Translations under genes and position numbers: made by a program
NCBI RefSeq assembly: GCF_014252015.1
Contig: NZ_CP059206.1
Coordinates: forward strand, 1-64,000
Reading direction: 5' to 3'
Length of the DNA: 64,000 nt
From: Blattabacterium cuenoti
Lineage (GTDB): Bacteria > Bacteroidota > Bacteroidia > Flavobacteriales > Blattabacteriaceae
Notes under the pieces: generated by a model
Databases searched by the model: none
What the model saw: the letters and a program-made list of their open reading frames with translations, nothing else
Told to the model about the DNA's origin: nothing
Part shown: in pieces, positions 45,142 through 56,378 of the stretch
How positions within the stretch are numbered: the stretch's first letter is position 1
Layout of the letters: every line of letters begins with the position of its first letter

Positions 45142-46128
45142 ATGAACGAAAAAATTGAACAAAAAAGAAAATCCTTACAACTTGTATTAGAAAAAATAGA
45201 TAAAATATATGGAAAGGGAACTGTAATGCAAATGGGAGATTCTTATACAGAAAATTTAGAAATTATTTCTTCTGGATCTTTAAGTTTGGATATTGCTTTA
45301 GGAATCAAAGGGTTTCCAAAAGGTCGTATTATTGAAATATTTGGACCTGAATCTTCTGGAAAAACTACTTTAGCTTTACATGCTATAACTCAATCCCAAC
45401 AATTAGGAGGTTTTGCCAGTTTCATTGATGCTGAACATGCTTTTGATCGTATTTATGCTAAAAAAATAGGAGTGAATATAAAAGAATTAATAATATCCCA
45501 ACCAGATAATGGGGAACAAGCACTAGAAATCGTGGATAATTTAATTAGATCTAGTGTTATTGATATAATAGTGGTTGATTCTGTCGCAGCTTTAACTCCT
45601 AAAAGCGAAATAGAAGGAGAAATGGGGGATTCAAAAATAGGATTACAAGCAAGGTTAATGTCTCAAGCTTTAAGAAAGCTAACTTCTAGTATAGGAAAAT
45701 CTAAAAGCATACTTATATTTATTAATCAATTAAGAGAAAAAATAGGAGTTTATGGGAACCCAGAAGTCACAACAGGAGGTCATGCTTTAAAATTCTATTC
45801 CTCAATACGACTAGATATACGAAAAGGAAATCAAATTAAAAGTGGAGAAAAAATATTGGGGAATAGAACAAAAGTAAAAGTAGTTAAAAATAAGTTATCT
45901 CCTCCTTTTAGAACTGCCGAATTTGACATTGTGTACGGGGAAGGAATTTCTAAAGTTGGAGAAATTTTGGATATAGGAGTAGATTTAGGAATTATTAAAA
46001 AAAATGCCTCCTGGTTTAGTTATGGAGATATAAAATTAGGTCAGGGAAGAGATTCTGTAAAAGAATTTTTTAAAAAAAAACAAAATATCATGAATGAAAT
46101 ACAGAAAAATATATATAGAAATATATGA
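45142..46128 (+). CDS. recA: Recombinase RecA
   Basis: RecA forms ATP-dependent filaments for homologous recombination and SOS control. The 328-residue product has Walker A GPESSGKT at 68-75, [22 protein letters not shown] (Walker B and loop 1), and the DNA-binding loop 2 [20 protein letters not shown]. The C-terminal tail is short and lacks the acidic extension seen in E. coli. It overlaps the following MBL-fold gene by 4 nt (ATGA). Many obligate endosymbionts have lost recA, so its intact state is informative. Confidence 0.97.
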   Translation: MNEKIEQKRKSLQLVLEKIDKIYGKGTVMQMGDSYTENLEIISSGSLSLDIALGIKGFPKGRIIEIFGPESSGKTTLALHAITQSQQLGGFASFIDAEHAFDRIYAKKIGVNIKELIISQPDNGEQALEIVDNLIRSSVIDIIVVDSVAALTPKSEIEGEMGDSKIGLQARLMSQALRKLTSSIGKSKSILIFINQLREKIGVYGNPEVTTGGHALKFYSSIRLDIRKGNQIKSGEKILGNRTKVKVVKNKLSPPFRTAEFDIVYGEGISKVGEILDIGVDLGIIKKNASWFSYGDIKLGQGRDSVKEFFKKKQNIMNEIQKNIYRNI

Positions 46129-46895
46129 AAATTACTTTTTTGGGTACTGGAACTTCTCTAGGAATTCCTATTATTGGTTCTAAACATCCAGTATGTTTAT
46201 CTAAAAATTCAAAAGATAAAAGACTTAGAAGTTCTATTCTAATTGAAAAAGATCAGAAAAATTTTTTAATAGATTGTGGTCCAGATTTTCGTTATCAAAT
46301 GCTAAGAAGTAATCATGAAAGATTAAATGCTATTTTTATTACACATGAACATCAAGATCACATAGGAGGGTTAGATGATGTAAGACCAATTAATTTTAAT
46401 ATGAATCAACCTATTCCTATTTATGGTTTACGTAGAGTTATAGAAAACTTAAAAAAAAGATTTTTTTATATTTTTTCAAAAAATAAAAAATCAAATGTTT
46501 CAAAAATTTCCGTTTATGAATTAGATGATTATAAAAATTTTTTTATCGTAGAAAATTATAAAATTTTTCCTTTATTGACATGGCATGGACAACTTCCTAT
46601 TTTAGGTTTTCGTATAGAAAATTTTGCTTATATCACAGATGCTAGCCATATTCCCTTTCAAACAATACAAAGATTGAAAGGGATTAACATTTTGGTCTTA
46701 AATATATTAAGAAAAGAGATGAAACATAGTTTTCCTTTCATGCTTTCTGAAACTCTGAAGATCACTCAACAAATTTGTCCTCAAAAAACTTATTTAACTC
46801 ATATTAGCCATACATTTGGATTTCATGAAGAAATTGAAAAACAATTACCTAAAGATGTTTATCTAGCTTATGATAAATTAATTATTTATGAATAA
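46125..46895 (+). CDS. MBL-fold metallo-hydrolase (PhnP-like)
   Basis: This is a metallo-beta-lactamase-fold phosphodiesterase. The 256-residue product has [14 protein letters not shown] at the start, the dinuclear metal motif [10 protein letters not shown] with H74, H76, D78 and H79, [14 protein letters not shown], and a final [13 protein letters not shown]. It resembles PhnP/cyclic-phosphate phosphodiesterases that are widespread in Bacteroidetes; the substrate is unknown. The start codon overlaps the recA stop by 4 nt, suggesting translational coupling. Confidence 0.85.
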   Translation: MKITFLGTGTSLGIPIIGSKHPVCLSKNSKDKRLRSSILIEKDQKNFLIDCGPDFRYQMLRSNHERLNAIFITHEHQDHIGGLDDVRPINFNMNQPIPIYGLRRVIENLKKRFFYIFSKNKKSNVSKISVYELDDYKNFFIVENYKIFPLLTWHGQLPILGFRIENFAYITDASHIPFQTIQRLKGINILVLNILRKEMKHSFPFMLSETLKITQQICPQKTYLTHISHTFGFHEEIEKQLPKDVYLAYDKLIIYE

Positions 46896-46930
46896 ATGAA
46901 GTATTCCATGTTATAATAAAATACAAGTAA

Positions 46931-49900
46931 ATGCAAACATTAAAAAAAATACTCTTTTCCACAAAAATCACTTCTTTTTTATTCTTATTGTTAGCCTTAA
47001 CTATGGCTATAGCCACTTTTATAGAAAAAAAATTTTCTACAGATGTAGCAAAAGTATTTATTTATGAGTCTACTTGGTTTGAAATTATCACGTTATTTAT
47101 CATAATCAATTTAATAGGAAATATATGGAAATACAAATTATGGAATTATAATAAATTCCCTTTATTTATTTTTCATCTGTCATTTATATTAATTTTTATT
47201 GGTGGAATTTTTTCTAGATATTTTAGTTTTGAAGGAACAATGTCTATAAGAGAGGGAGAAATAAATGATAAAATTTTTTCTAGAAAAAATTATATAAAAT
47301 TAAAAATAAGTCAAGGATCTTATACTAGATTTTATTACGATCCTTATATTCTTTCCTCTTTTCATAATGGATATACAGGGGGTTTTGATTTTAAAGAAAA
47401 TCCTTTGAAAGTGAAAGTTATAGATTATATTCCATGTGCTAAAATTATTTTATCAAAAGAAAAACCTAAAAAAAAAATTATAAAAATAGTTTCAGCAAAT
47501 CAAAAAGGAAGAACTGAGCATTTTATTAAAAATGGTGACATCACAAATGTAAATGGGGTTCTATTTTCTTTTAATAAAGAAATTCCTTTTGGAATTAAAA
47601 TTTTCGAAAAGAAAAATAAACTATACATAAAATCATCTTTTTCAGGAAAAAGTATTAATATGATAAATAAAAAAAGTAATTTTTTATTAAAAAAAAATGA
47701 TAGTGTATTAAAAATAAAACATTTATATCAAATTTTTATTAATAAAAATAATGAAATTTTGCAATGGGTTATTCCTGAAGGAGTAGTGAAAGGAGAATTA
47801 AAATATGTAAAATCATGTAACCAGGAAGAAAATAATGAATTAAGTGCTATTACGGCAAAAATATTTTTTCAAAATCAATCTAAATTGATAACCTTTTTAG
47901 GAGGAAAAAATACAATGAACATGAGTTCTCCTTTATTTTTTAATAATTGTAAAATATCCATTGGATATGGGTCCATTTTTTTGAATCTTCCTTTCTTAAT
48001 TCGATTAAGAAAATTTAAAGTGCAAAATTATCCAGGTTCTGGATTCCCATCTACTTTTATGAGTTATGTCACATTAATAAATAAAAATAAAAAAAAAGAC
48101 CATTTAATTTATATGAATAATGTTCTTAATTATAAAGGATTTAGATTTTTTCAATCTGGATATGATCCGGATAAAAAAGGAACTCATTTTTCTGTTAATA
48201 ATGATTATTTAGGAACATATTTTTCCTATACAGGTTATATTTTTATGAGTATAGGAATGTTTCTCACCTTATTTTGGAAAGGGACAAGATTTAGTTTTCT
48301 TAAAAAAAAACTTAAACATTTATCTTGTAAAAACTATTTTTTTATTGTATTCTTTTTATTAAGTTTATTAAGTATACAAAATGTTGTATTTGCTCAAATA
48401 CATGAATTTAATAAAATTCCTATTCCTATAGAAAATCTTTTCGATGCTGTTCATATTCCTAAAAAGCATAGCGAAAATTTTGGACGTTTGTTAGTCCAAG
48501 ATCATAAAGGTAGAATTAAACCTATAAATACAATCGCTATTGAGTTATTGAGAAAAATACATAAAAAAGATTCTATAGGAAGTTTAGATGCTAATCAATG
48601 GTTTATATCTATACACCAAGATAATATTTTTTGGACAAAAATACCTTTTATTAAAGTTGATAAAAAAGGAGGATTTAAATTTTTAAAAAAAGTAAAAGCA
48701 AATCGACAATATTATGTTTCTCTAATGGATTTATATATTATAGATTCAAAAACTTCAAAACTAAAATTTCTTCTACAAGAAGATTATGAAAATGCTTTTT
48801 CTAAAAACCCTATTCAGAGAAATGAATATGATAAAGCAGTGCTTAATCTTAGTGAACGTGTAGGAATAATACATGAAATTTTTCAAGGAAGGTATATTCG
48901 TATTTTTCCTATCCCTCATGATATCAATCATACTTGGTCTAGTTGGATGATATCAGAGACAAATAAACTAAATCCTACAGGTTTCTCTATGTTTAATAAT
49001 TATCTTAAATCTTTATCATTTGCTCAAAATGAAAAAAACTGGAACATTGCGAATGATGAAGTTCAAAAAATACGATTATATCAATTCAAATATGCCAAAT
49101 CTATTTTGCCTTCAGAAAATAAAATATATGCAGAAATTATTTATAATAAATTGAATATATTTTATGTATTATCTTTTCTGTATGCTTTTTTTGGAATAAT
49201 TATTCTTATTAATTCTTTTTTTCTAATTTTTTTAGAAAAAAAGAATATATTTTTTTTTTCTAAAATACTTATTATCATTTTATTCATTCTATTTATTTCA
49301 AATTTTTTAGGTTTAATTGCCAGATGGTATATTTCTGGACATGCTCCATGGACTAATGGATATGAGTCAGCAATTTTTATTAGTTGGAGTTTAATTGGAA
49401 TAGGTTTTCTATTTTATAAAAATCAATTTGTTTCAGGAATTACCGCTTTGGGTTCATCTATTTTATTAATGGTAGCACATGGAAATGCAATGGATCCAGA
49501 AATAACCAATTTGGTTCCCGTTTTAAAATCTCATTGGCTAATTATACATGTAGCTACCATAACTTCAAGTTATGGTTTCTTTTTAACAGGAGCATTTTTA
49601 GGATTTTTAGTCTTGCTTTTTTTTATATTAAAGGCATATTTTCCTAAATATAGCGATATGATTCATGTTCATATTGAAAAATTGACCATTATTAATGAAA
49701 TATGTTTAACTATAGGGCTTTTTTTATTAACTATAGGAACTTTTTTAGGTTCTGTTTGGGCTAATAATAGTTGGGGACGTTATTGGAGTTGGGATCCTAA
49801 AGAAACTTGGGCATTGATTAGTATAATGATTTATGCTTTTGTATTGCATACTCGATTAGTTCCATATTTAAAAAGCATATTTACTTTTAACTTTTACAGT

Positions 49901-50092
49901 ATATTATCAGTAAGTTCTATATTAATGACTTATTTTGGAGTAAATTACTATTTGTCAGGACTGCATTCTTACGCAAAAGGAGATCCTGTTTCTATTCCTC
50001 GTTGGATATATTATAGTTTGTTAATTTTGTTAATTATCACTATTTTATCTTATTATTCATTTAAATTTCATAGAAAAAAAATATATAAATAA
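46931..50092 (+). CDS. Cytochrome c biogenesis protein, ResB-CcsA fusion
   Basis: System II cytochrome c assembly attaches haem to apocytochromes through a CcsB(ResB)-CcsA pair. This 1053-residue protein fuses both. The N-terminal part (about 1-450) has membrane helices and a large periplasmic ResB-like region (FEGTMSIREGEIND, FRFFQSGYDPDKKGTHFSV). The C-terminal part (about 750-1050) has several helices and the haem-handling tryptophan-rich signature WGRYWSWDPKETWALI, with flanking His residues. The fused form is typical of Bacteroidetes. It implies that c-type cytochromes, hence respiration, are retained. Confidence 0.9.
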   Translation: MQTLKKILFSTKITSFLFLLLALTMAIATFIEKKFSTDVAKVFIYESTWFEIITLFIIINLIGNIWKYKLWNYNKFPLFIFHLSFILIFIGGIFSRYFSFEGTMSIREGEINDKIFSRKNYIKLKISQGSYTRFYYDPYILSSFHNGYTGGFDFKENPLKVKVIDYIPCAKIILSKEKPKKKIIKIVSANQKGRTEHFIKNGDITNVNGVLFSFNKEIPFGIKIFEKKNKLYIKSSFSGKSINMINKKSNFLLKKNDSVLKIKHLYQIFINKNNEILQWVIPEGVVKGELKYVKSCNQEENNELSAITAKIFFQNQSKLITFLGGKNTMNMSSPLFFNNCKISIGYGSIFLNLPFLIRLRKFKVQNYPGSGFPSTFMSYVTLINKNKKKDHLIYMNNVLNYKGFRFFQSGYDPDKKGTHFSVNNDYLGTYFSYTGYIFMSIGMFLTLFWKGTRFSFLKKKLKHLSCKNYFFIVFFLLSLLSIQNVVFAQIHEFNKIPIPIENLFDAVHIPKKHSENFGRLLVQDHKGRIKPINTIAIELLRKIHKKDSIGSLDANQWFISIHQDNIFWTKIPFIKVDKKGGFKFLKKVKANRQYYVSLMDLYIIDSKTSKLKFLLQEDYENAFSKNPIQRNEYDKAVLNLSERVGIIHEIFQGRYIRIFPIPHDINHTWSSWMISETNKLNPTGFSMFNNYLKSLSFAQNEKNWNIANDEVQKIRLYQFKYAKSILPSENKIYAEIIYNKLNIFYVLSFLYAFFGIIILINSFFLIFLEKKNIFFFSKILIIILFILFISNFLGLIARWYISGHAPWTNGYESAIFISWSLIGIGFLFYKNQFVSGITALGSSILLMVAHGNAMDPEITNLVPVLKSHWLIIHVATITSSYGFFLTGAFLGFLVLLFFILKAYFPKYSDMIHVHIEKLTIINEICLTIGLFLLTIGTFLGSVWANNSWGRYWSWDPKETWALISIMIYAFVLHTRLVPYLKSIFTFNFYSILSVSSILMTYFGVNYYLSGLHSYAKGDPVSIPRWIYYSLLILLIITILSYYSFKFHRKKIYK

Positions 50093-50095
50093 ACA

Positions 50096-50890
50096 GTGAA
50101 TTTTCATTCGTCTTTTTTTAAAAAATATTTAAAAAAAAAAGAAAGTACTCTATTTAGAGATGCATTTGGAAATTTGCATTTTATAAAACGTTTTCTAATT
50201 TTTACTTTCGGTTGTATATCTTATAATCGTTATAATGGATTCAATCAATTGCACTTGGAAGGAACTGAATATATAAAAGATTTACCTGATAAAAAAGTCC
50301 TTTTCGTATCTAATCACCAAACTTATTTTGCAGATGTTTTTGCTATGTTTCATGTTTTTTGCAGTGTAAAAAATGGTTTTATCAATACTATTAAAAATCC
50401 GATTTATCTTTTAAATCCTAAAGTCAATTTATATTATGTTGCGGCTAAAGAAACTATGAACCAAGGTTTTTTAACTAAATTATTTACTTATTCAGGGGGA
50501 ATTACAGTAAAAAGAACTTGGAGAGAAGGTAAAAAAAAAGTTAATCGTTCCGTAGATATATCTGAAATAACTCGTATGGGTATAGCTATTAATGATGGTT
50601 GGTTAATCACTTTTCCACAAGGAACAACTGAAGCTTTTGCACCTGGACGAAGAGGAATAGTTCATGTAATTAGGAAATATAGCCCTATTGTTGTTCCCAT
50701 TGTGATTGATGGATTTCAAAAAGCTTATGATAAAAAAGGAATCCGAATTAAAAAAAAAGGAGTATTACAAAAAATGAAATTTAAAGAACCAATTCAATTA
50801 GATTTAAAAAATGATACGACAGATTCTATCATGGAAAAAATTATGGATGCCATAGAACAGTCTCCTAAATATAGGAAAGATAACTTCTAA
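50096..50890 (+). CDS. 1-acyl-sn-glycerol-3-phosphate acyltransferase family protein
   Basis: PlsC-type enzymes make phosphatidic acid for membrane lipids. The 264-residue product (GTG start) has the acyltransferase His motif VSNHQTYFADVFAMF, the downstream GGITVKRTW block, FPQGTTEAFAPGRRG (substrate-binding motif), and IVVPIVIDGFQKA. The motif spacing follows the Bacteroidetes subgroup rather than E. coli PlsC. It begins 3 nt after the ResB-CcsA gene. It could instead act on other acyl acceptors. Confidence 0.85.
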   Translation: MNFHSSFFKKYLKKKESTLFRDAFGNLHFIKRFLIFTFGCISYNRYNGFNQLHLEGTEYIKDLPDKKVLFVSNHQTYFADVFAMFHVFCSVKNGFINTIKNPIYLLNPKVNLYYVAAKETMNQGFLTKLFTYSGGITVKRTWREGKKKVNRSVDISEITRMGIAINDGWLITFPQGTTEAFAPGRRGIVHVIRKYSPIVVPIVIDGFQKAYDKKGIRIKKKGVLQKMKFKEPIQLDLKNDTTDSIMEKIMDAIEQSPKYRKDNF

Positions 50891-50903
50891 ATGCTAAATA
50901 ACA

Positions 50904-53570
50904 ATGAGATATAAATTAATTAAAGACACTTTTCTCAATTTTTTTCAAAAAAAAAAACATAAAATCATTTCTTCTTTTCCCATTTATTCAAAAAGTGATC
51001 CTACTCTTTTTTTTGTTAATGCCGGAATGAATCCTTTCAAAGATTATTTTTTAGGGCATGTAAAACCTATACATACGAGAATAGCAAATATTCAAAAATG
51101 TTTGAGAGTAACTGGAAAACACAATGATTTAGAAAATGTAGGATTTGATAATTATCATCATACTATGTTCGAAATGTTAGGAAATTGGTCTTTTGGTGAT
51201 TATTCAAGAAAAGAAACTATAGAGTGGGCTTGGGAATTATTAATTAAAGTATATAATATTCCCAATCAAAATATTTATGTATCTATTTTCATTGGAGATA
51301 AAAAAGATGAATTACCCATGGATCAGGAAACTTTCAGATATTGGAAAACTTTAATTAACGAAAATAATATTCTATTTTTTGGAAAAAAGGAGAATTTTTG
51401 GGAAATGGGATCAACAGGTCCTTGTGGGCCTTGTTCAGAAATTCATATAGATTTACGTAACGAAAAAGAAAAAAAAATGTTACCTGGAAAATACCTTATT
51501 AATAAAAAACATCCTAAAGTAATAGAGATTTGGAATCTCGTTTTTATAGAATTTATGCGTAAGTCAAATGGAACATTAGAAAAACTTTATACAAAACATG
51601 TTGATACAGGAATGGGATTGGAAAGATTATGTATGGTTTTGCAAGGAAAAATATCCAGTTATGAAACTGATATTTTTTATCCTATTATTAAAAATATAAA
51701 AGATTATTTAGGAAATATTTATCAAGACGATTTTCATCAAAGGATCTCTATACGGGTTATAGCTGATCATTTAAGAGCTATTGTTTTTTCTATTTCAGAT
51801 GGACAACTTCCATCGAATAATGGAGCAGGTTATATAATAAAAAGAATACTCAGAAGAGCCATTATTTTTGCTAACCGTTTTTTAGCACAAAAGGAACCTT
51901 TTATTTATAAATTCGTAGATTCTTTAGTGATAGAAATGAAAAGTTCTTTTCCAGAATTGGAAAATAAAAAAAAATACATACAAGATATCATTAAAGAAGA
52001 AGAGTTATCTTTTTTCAATGTGATTGAAAAAGGAAGTAAAAAAATTCAATATATAATCGATCAATATAAAGAAAAAAATGAAAAAATTATCGATGGAAAA
52101 GAAATTTTTCAATTATACGATACTTATGGTTTTCCTATGAAATTATCTAAAATATTGGTTGAAAAAAATAATCTGTTCATTGATGAAAAATCATTTCAAA
52201 AAAAATTATTAGAACAACAAGAAAGATCAAAAAAAGAAAGTAATTCAATCATTAAAAATGATTGGATAAAAGTACATGATAATTTTTATGAAAATTCAAA
52301 TTTTATAGGATATGATTTTACAGAGTGTAATATTTTTATATTAAAATATAGAGAAGTAGAAAATAAATTAAAAAAAACACATTATTATGAATTAGTTTTT
52401 TCTAAAACTCCTTTTTATCCGGAAGGGGGTGGTCAATTGGGAGATACCGGAATTATAAAAAATAAAATTGATGAAATTTATATTTTTGATACTCAAAAAG
52501 AAAATTCCATTATTATACACTCTGTTGAAAAACTACCTTCAGATATTTTTGCTTATTTTAAGGCTATAGTAAATAAAAATAGGAGAGAAAAAATAGAAAA
52601 AAATCATACTTCTACCCATTTATTACATTTTGCTTTGAAAAAAATTCTAGGAAATCATATTCAACAAAAAGGTTCTTATGTAGGAGATGATTATCTAAGA
52701 TTTGATTTTTCTCATTATAAAAAAATAACTATTAAAGAATTACATCAGATAGAAAATTTAGTTCAAGAATTAATTTTTTCTGATATTTTTTTAAAAACAA
52801 AAATATATTCTTCTTTGCAAGAAGCTAGAAAAAATGTTTCTTTTAGTGAAATAGAAATATTTGAATATAAATATAAACAAGAAGTTAGAGTTGTCACTTT
52901 TGGAGAATCTTCTGAATTGTGTATTGGGACTCATGTTCAACATACTGGATTAATTCAAATTTTTGAAATCTTATCAGAATCTTCTGTATCACATGGAATA
53001 CGTAGAATTAAGGCCATAACTTCAAAAAAAGCAGTTCAATATTTGAAATATATTCGTGATCAGTATCAATCTTTAAAAGAGATAATGAAATATCCAGAAT
53101 CTCCTATAAAAAGTTTTTCAATTTTACGAAATTCTAATGAAAAATTAAAACAAGAAATATCAAAAATTAATTTACAAAAAATTAAAATATTAAAAAAAGA
53201 ATATACTTTGAAAGCCATTCAATTATCTTCTATAAAATATATATGTGAAATTGATTTTGATGAAGAAAAAGAAATCAATATTATGAGGAGAATTGCCTTA
53301 GATTTAAGATATGAAATTCATAATTTATTTATGGTTATAGGATTTGTAAAAAATGAAAAAGTAATTATTTTTATATCTATTTCTGATTTTATTATTAATA
53401 ATAATAATGTTCATGCTCATAAAATAATATGTAAAATAGCTTCTCATATAAACGGAAAATATTGGGGAAATTCTTCTTTTGCTACTGCTATGGGAACAAA
53501 AAAAAATGAATTGAATTTAGTGATTGAAAAATGTAATAGTATATCAAAATTATTTACAAATAAAAAATAA
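50904..53570 (+). CDS. alaS: Alanyl-tRNA synthetase
   Basis: This class II synthetase charges tRNA-Ala. The 888-residue product is full length. The aminoacylation core (about 1-450) has FVNAGMNPFKDYFLG and STGPCGPCSEIH. The editing domain has the zinc/catalytic HxxxH at H568/H572 and C673...H677 (CIGTHVQHTG). A C-terminal C-Ala/DHHA1-like region ends around GTKKNELNLV. The usual glycine-rich C-Ala loop (GGGGR) is replaced by KYWGNSSFATAMG, a small local change. All catalytic and editing ligands that I can identify are present. Confidence 0.96.
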   Translation: MRYKLIKDTFLNFFQKKKHKIISSFPIYSKSDPTLFFVNAGMNPFKDYFLGHVKPIHTRIANIQKCLRVTGKHNDLENVGFDNYHHTMFEMLGNWSFGDYSRKETIEWAWELLIKVYNIPNQNIYVSIFIGDKKDELPMDQETFRYWKTLINENNILFFGKKENFWEMGSTGPCGPCSEIHIDLRNEKEKKMLPGKYLINKKHPKVIEIWNLVFIEFMRKSNGTLEKLYTKHVDTGMGLERLCMVLQGKISSYETDIFYPIIKNIKDYLGNIYQDDFHQRISIRVIADHLRAIVFSISDGQLPSNNGAGYIIKRILRRAIIFANRFLAQKEPFIYKFVDSLVIEMKSSFPELENKKKYIQDIIKEEELSFFNVIEKGSKKIQYIIDQYKEKNEKIIDGKEIFQLYDTYGFPMKLSKILVEKNNLFIDEKSFQKKLLEQQERSKKESNSIIKNDWIKVHDNFYENSNFIGYDFTECNIFILKYREVENKLKKTHYYELVFSKTPFYPEGGGQLGDTGIIKNKIDEIYIFDTQKENSIIIHSVEKLPSDIFAYFKAIVNKNRREKIEKNHTSTHLLHFALKKILGNHIQQKGSYVGDDYLRFDFSHYKKITIKELHQIENLVQELIFSDIFLKTKIYSSLQEARKNVSFSEIEIFEYKYKQEVRVVTFGESSELCIGTHVQHTGLIQIFEILSESSVSHGIRRIKAITSKKAVQYLKYIRDQYQSLKEIMKYPESPIKSFSILRNSNEKLKQEISKINLQKIKILKKEYTLKAIQLSSIKYICEIDFDEEKEINIMRRIALDLRYEIHNLFMVIGFVKNEKVIIFISISDFIINNNNVHAHKIICKIASHINGKYWGNSSFATAMGTKKNELNLVIEKCNSISKLFTNKK

Positions 53571-53572
53571 AC

Positions 53573-53602
53573 TTTGATAGATATTTAAAATGTTTAAATT
53601 TG
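53573..53602 (+). promoter_or_regulatory. Candidate promoter of sucA
   Basis: TTTG (53573-53576), an 18-nt spacer and TAAATTTG (53595-53602) match the Bacteroidetes -33/-7 consensus exactly. The sucA ATG lies at 53624, so the leader would be about 15 nt. Confidence 0.55.
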
Positions 53603-53623
53603 AAATAAAAAAACAGTATATGT

Positions 53624-56368
53624 ATGAATGATAGATATTCTTTTCTAAATGCTATTCATTTTAAAGATATAGAATTTCTATATAATAAATATAAAGAAAA
53701 TCCTAATTCAATAGAATCAAGTTGGAGTGCCTTTTTCCATGGATTTGATTTTGGTAAAGAAAACAATGAAAACGTTACAAAATCAGAATCAGAATCAGAA
53801 ATTGATATCAACGATATCATACAAAAAGAATTTTTAGTATATAATTTAATTCAGGCTTATCGAAAAAGAGGTCATTTCTTCACAAATACAAATCCTATAC
53901 GAAAAAGGAGGATCCATTTTCCTTCTTTAAATTTGGATAATTTTGGATTATCTGAAAAAGAATTAGATATATCTTTTGAAGTTGGAAAGATAATAGGAAT
54001 AGGAAAAACATCATTAAGAAATATAATTAATCACCTAAAAAAAATCTATTGCGGTTCTATAGGAATTGAATACATGCACATTTCTGATTATGAAAAAATT
54101 AATTGGATTGAAAAATGGTTTAAAAAAAATAAATTACAATTTTTTCCGGAAGAAAAAAAATTTTTTTTGAAAAAATTAAATGAAGCAATTACTTTTGAAA
54201 ATTTTATTCATACCAAATTTGTAGGACAAAAAAGATTTTCTATTGAAGGAAATGAATCCATATTACCTGCATTGGAAGAAATGATAGAATATACAGCTGA
54301 TAAATATCTCACTGAAGATTTCATAATTGGAATGTCACATAGAGGTCGTATAAATATACTTTCTAATTTTTTTCAAAAAAATTACTCTCAGATATTTAGT
54401 GAATTTCAAGGAAAGGAATATAAAGAAAAAACTTTTTCTGGCGATGTTAAATATCATTTAGGATTTTCAAAAATAAGAACAACTAGAAAAGGCCGATATA
54501 TTAAAATGAATTTAGTTCCTAATCCTTCTCATTTAGAATCTGTAGATGCCATTGTGGAAGGAATTACCCGTGCAAAAATAGATATGATTTATAATCAAAA
54601 TAGTAATTCCGAAAAAATTATTCCCATTTTAATTCATGGAGATGCGGCGTTATCCGGTCAAGGAATTGTATATGAAGTTCTTCAATTATCTCAATTAAAA
54701 GGATATAAAACTGGAGGAACAATTCATATCGTCATTAATAATCAAATAGGATTTACCACAGATTATACTGAAGGTCGTTCCAGTGTATATTGTACTGATA
54801 TAGCTAAAACCCTTATGCTACCAGTATTACATATTAATGCAGATGATGTAGAATCTGTTATCCGAGCTATTTATTTTGCTGTAGACTTTAGAATGCGTTA
54901 TCATGAAGATATTTTCATAGACTTATTGGGATATAGAAAATATGGACACAATGAAGGAGATGAACCGAGATTTACTCAACCTTCTTTATACAAAGCTATC
55001 TCCAAACATACTAATTCTTACAATTTATATAGAAAAAAATTGGAAAAAGAAAAAGTTATTAGTCATGATGACGTAAAAAATATGGAAAAAGAATATGAAA
55101 ACGTTCTTAATACAAAATATAATGAAGCAAGTAATATTAAATGGAACGTATTAAATTCTTTTTTAGAAAAAGAATGGAGAAATTTTCCTATAGTATCTAA
55201 TAATGAAGAAATTTTTAAAAAGGTAGATACACAATTTTCAATAGAAAAAATTAGAAAAATATCCAATCAAATTTTTTCTCTTCCCAAAAATAAAAAATTC
55301 TTTAAAAAAACAAAATTCATTTTTCAAAAAAGATTAGAAATGATTAAAAAAGAATTAGTTGATTGGAGTATGGCAGAATTATTAGCATATGGAACGCTTT
55401 TGTACGAAGGAATTCATATTCGTTTATCAGGAGAAGATGTAGCAAGAGGAACGTTTTCTCAACGTCATGCTGTTGTAAAAACAGAAGAAGAAGAAGAAAT
55501 TATTACTCTTAATCAAATCTGTACAGAACAAGGTAAAATACAAATATTTAATTCACCACTTTCAGAATATGGAGTTTTAGGTTTTGATTATGGATATGCC
55601 ATGTATTCTCCTCATGTTTTAACTTTGTGGGAAGCTCAATTTGGAGATTTTGTAAATGGAGGGCAAATTATAATAGATCAATATATTTCTTCTGGAGAAA
55701 ATAAATGGAAAATTAGAAATGGAATTGTATTATTACTTCCTCATGGATATGAAGGACAAGGACCAGAACATTCTTCTGCGCGTATTGAACGTTATTTACA
55801 ACTTTGTGCTAATAATAATCTATTTGTAGTTAATTGCACCACTCCAGCTAATTTTTATCATCTTATAAGAAGACAAATGAAATTAAAATATAGAAAACCT
55901 CTGATAGTTTTTACTCCTAAAAGTTTGCTTAGAAATATGAAATGTTTATCTACCATAAATGATCTCGCAACAGAAATGTTTCAGGAAATATTGGATGATC
56001 CTTATATCAAGGACATAAATAAAATAAAAAAATTAATTTTTTGTTCTGGTAAGATGTATTATGAATTATTAAATAAAAAAGAATCTATTCAAGATGATAA
56101 AACCGCATTAATTCGTATAGAACAAATATATCCATTAAAAGTGGAAAAAATTAAGGAAATTATTGATAAATATAAAAATAAAAAAGAAATTTTTTGGGTA
56201 CAAGAAGAACCAGAAAATATGGGTTTATGGAGTTTTATTTTAAGAAAATTGGGAAATATTATCTCATTCCATTTAATCGCTCCATCTGAAAGTTCTAGCC
56301 CGTCTACAGGATCTTATCCTGATTTTTTAAGAATTCAAAACAAAATATTAAAAGAAGCTTTTCTTTAA
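53624..56368 (+). CDS. sucA: 2-oxoglutarate dehydrogenase E1 component
   Basis: E1 decarboxylates 2-oxoglutarate on ThDP and passes the succinyl group to the SucB lipoyl domain. The 914-residue product has the N-terminal E2-binding segment (NSIESSWSAFFHGFDFG) and the ThDP region GDAALSGQGIVYEVLQLSQL (about 340). Next come INNQIGFTTD, the LSGEDVARGTFSQRHAV block, and GYEGQGPEHSSARIERYLQL. The C-terminal VQEEPENMGLW is intact. sucB begins 10 nt downstream, so the two are an operon. Confidence 0.96.
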   Translation: MNDRYSFLNAIHFKDIEFLYNKYKENPNSIESSWSAFFHGFDFGKENNENVTKSESESEIDINDIIQKEFLVYNLIQAYRKRGHFFTNTNPIRKRRIHFPSLNLDNFGLSEKELDISFEVGKIIGIGKTSLRNIINHLKKIYCGSIGIEYMHISDYEKINWIEKWFKKNKLQFFPEEKKFFLKKLNEAITFENFIHTKFVGQKRFSIEGNESILPALEEMIEYTADKYLTEDFIIGMSHRGRINILSNFFQKNYSQIFSEFQGKEYKEKTFSGDVKYHLGFSKIRTTRKGRYIKMNLVPNPSHLESVDAIVEGITRAKIDMIYNQNSNSEKIIPILIHGDAALSGQGIVYEVLQLSQLKGYKTGGTIHIVINNQIGFTTDYTEGRSSVYCTDIAKTLMLPVLHINADDVESVIRAIYFAVDFRMRYHEDIFIDLLGYRKYGHNEGDEPRFTQPSLYKAISKHTNSYNLYRKKLEKEKVISHDDVKNMEKEYENVLNTKYNEASNIKWNVLNSFLEKEWRNFPIVSNNEEIFKKVDTQFSIEKIRKISNQIFSLPKNKKFFKKTKFIFQKRLEMIKKELVDWSMAELLAYGTLLYEGIHIRLSGEDVARGTFSQRHAVVKTEEEEEIITLNQICTEQGKIQIFNSPLSEYGVLGFDYGYAMYSPHVLTLWEAQFGDFVNGGQIIIDQYISSGENKWKIRNGIVLLLPHGYEGQGPEHSSARIERYLQLCANNNLFVVNCTTPANFYHLIRRQMKLKYRKPLIVFTPKSLLRNMKCLSTINDLATEMFQEILDDPYIKDINKIKKLIFCSGKMYYELLNKKESIQDDKTALIRIEQIYPLKVEKIKEIIDKYKNKKEIFWVQEEPENMGLWSFILRKLGNIISFHLIAPSESSSPSTGSYPDFLRIQNKILKEAFL

Positions 56369-56378
56369 AATTTAAATT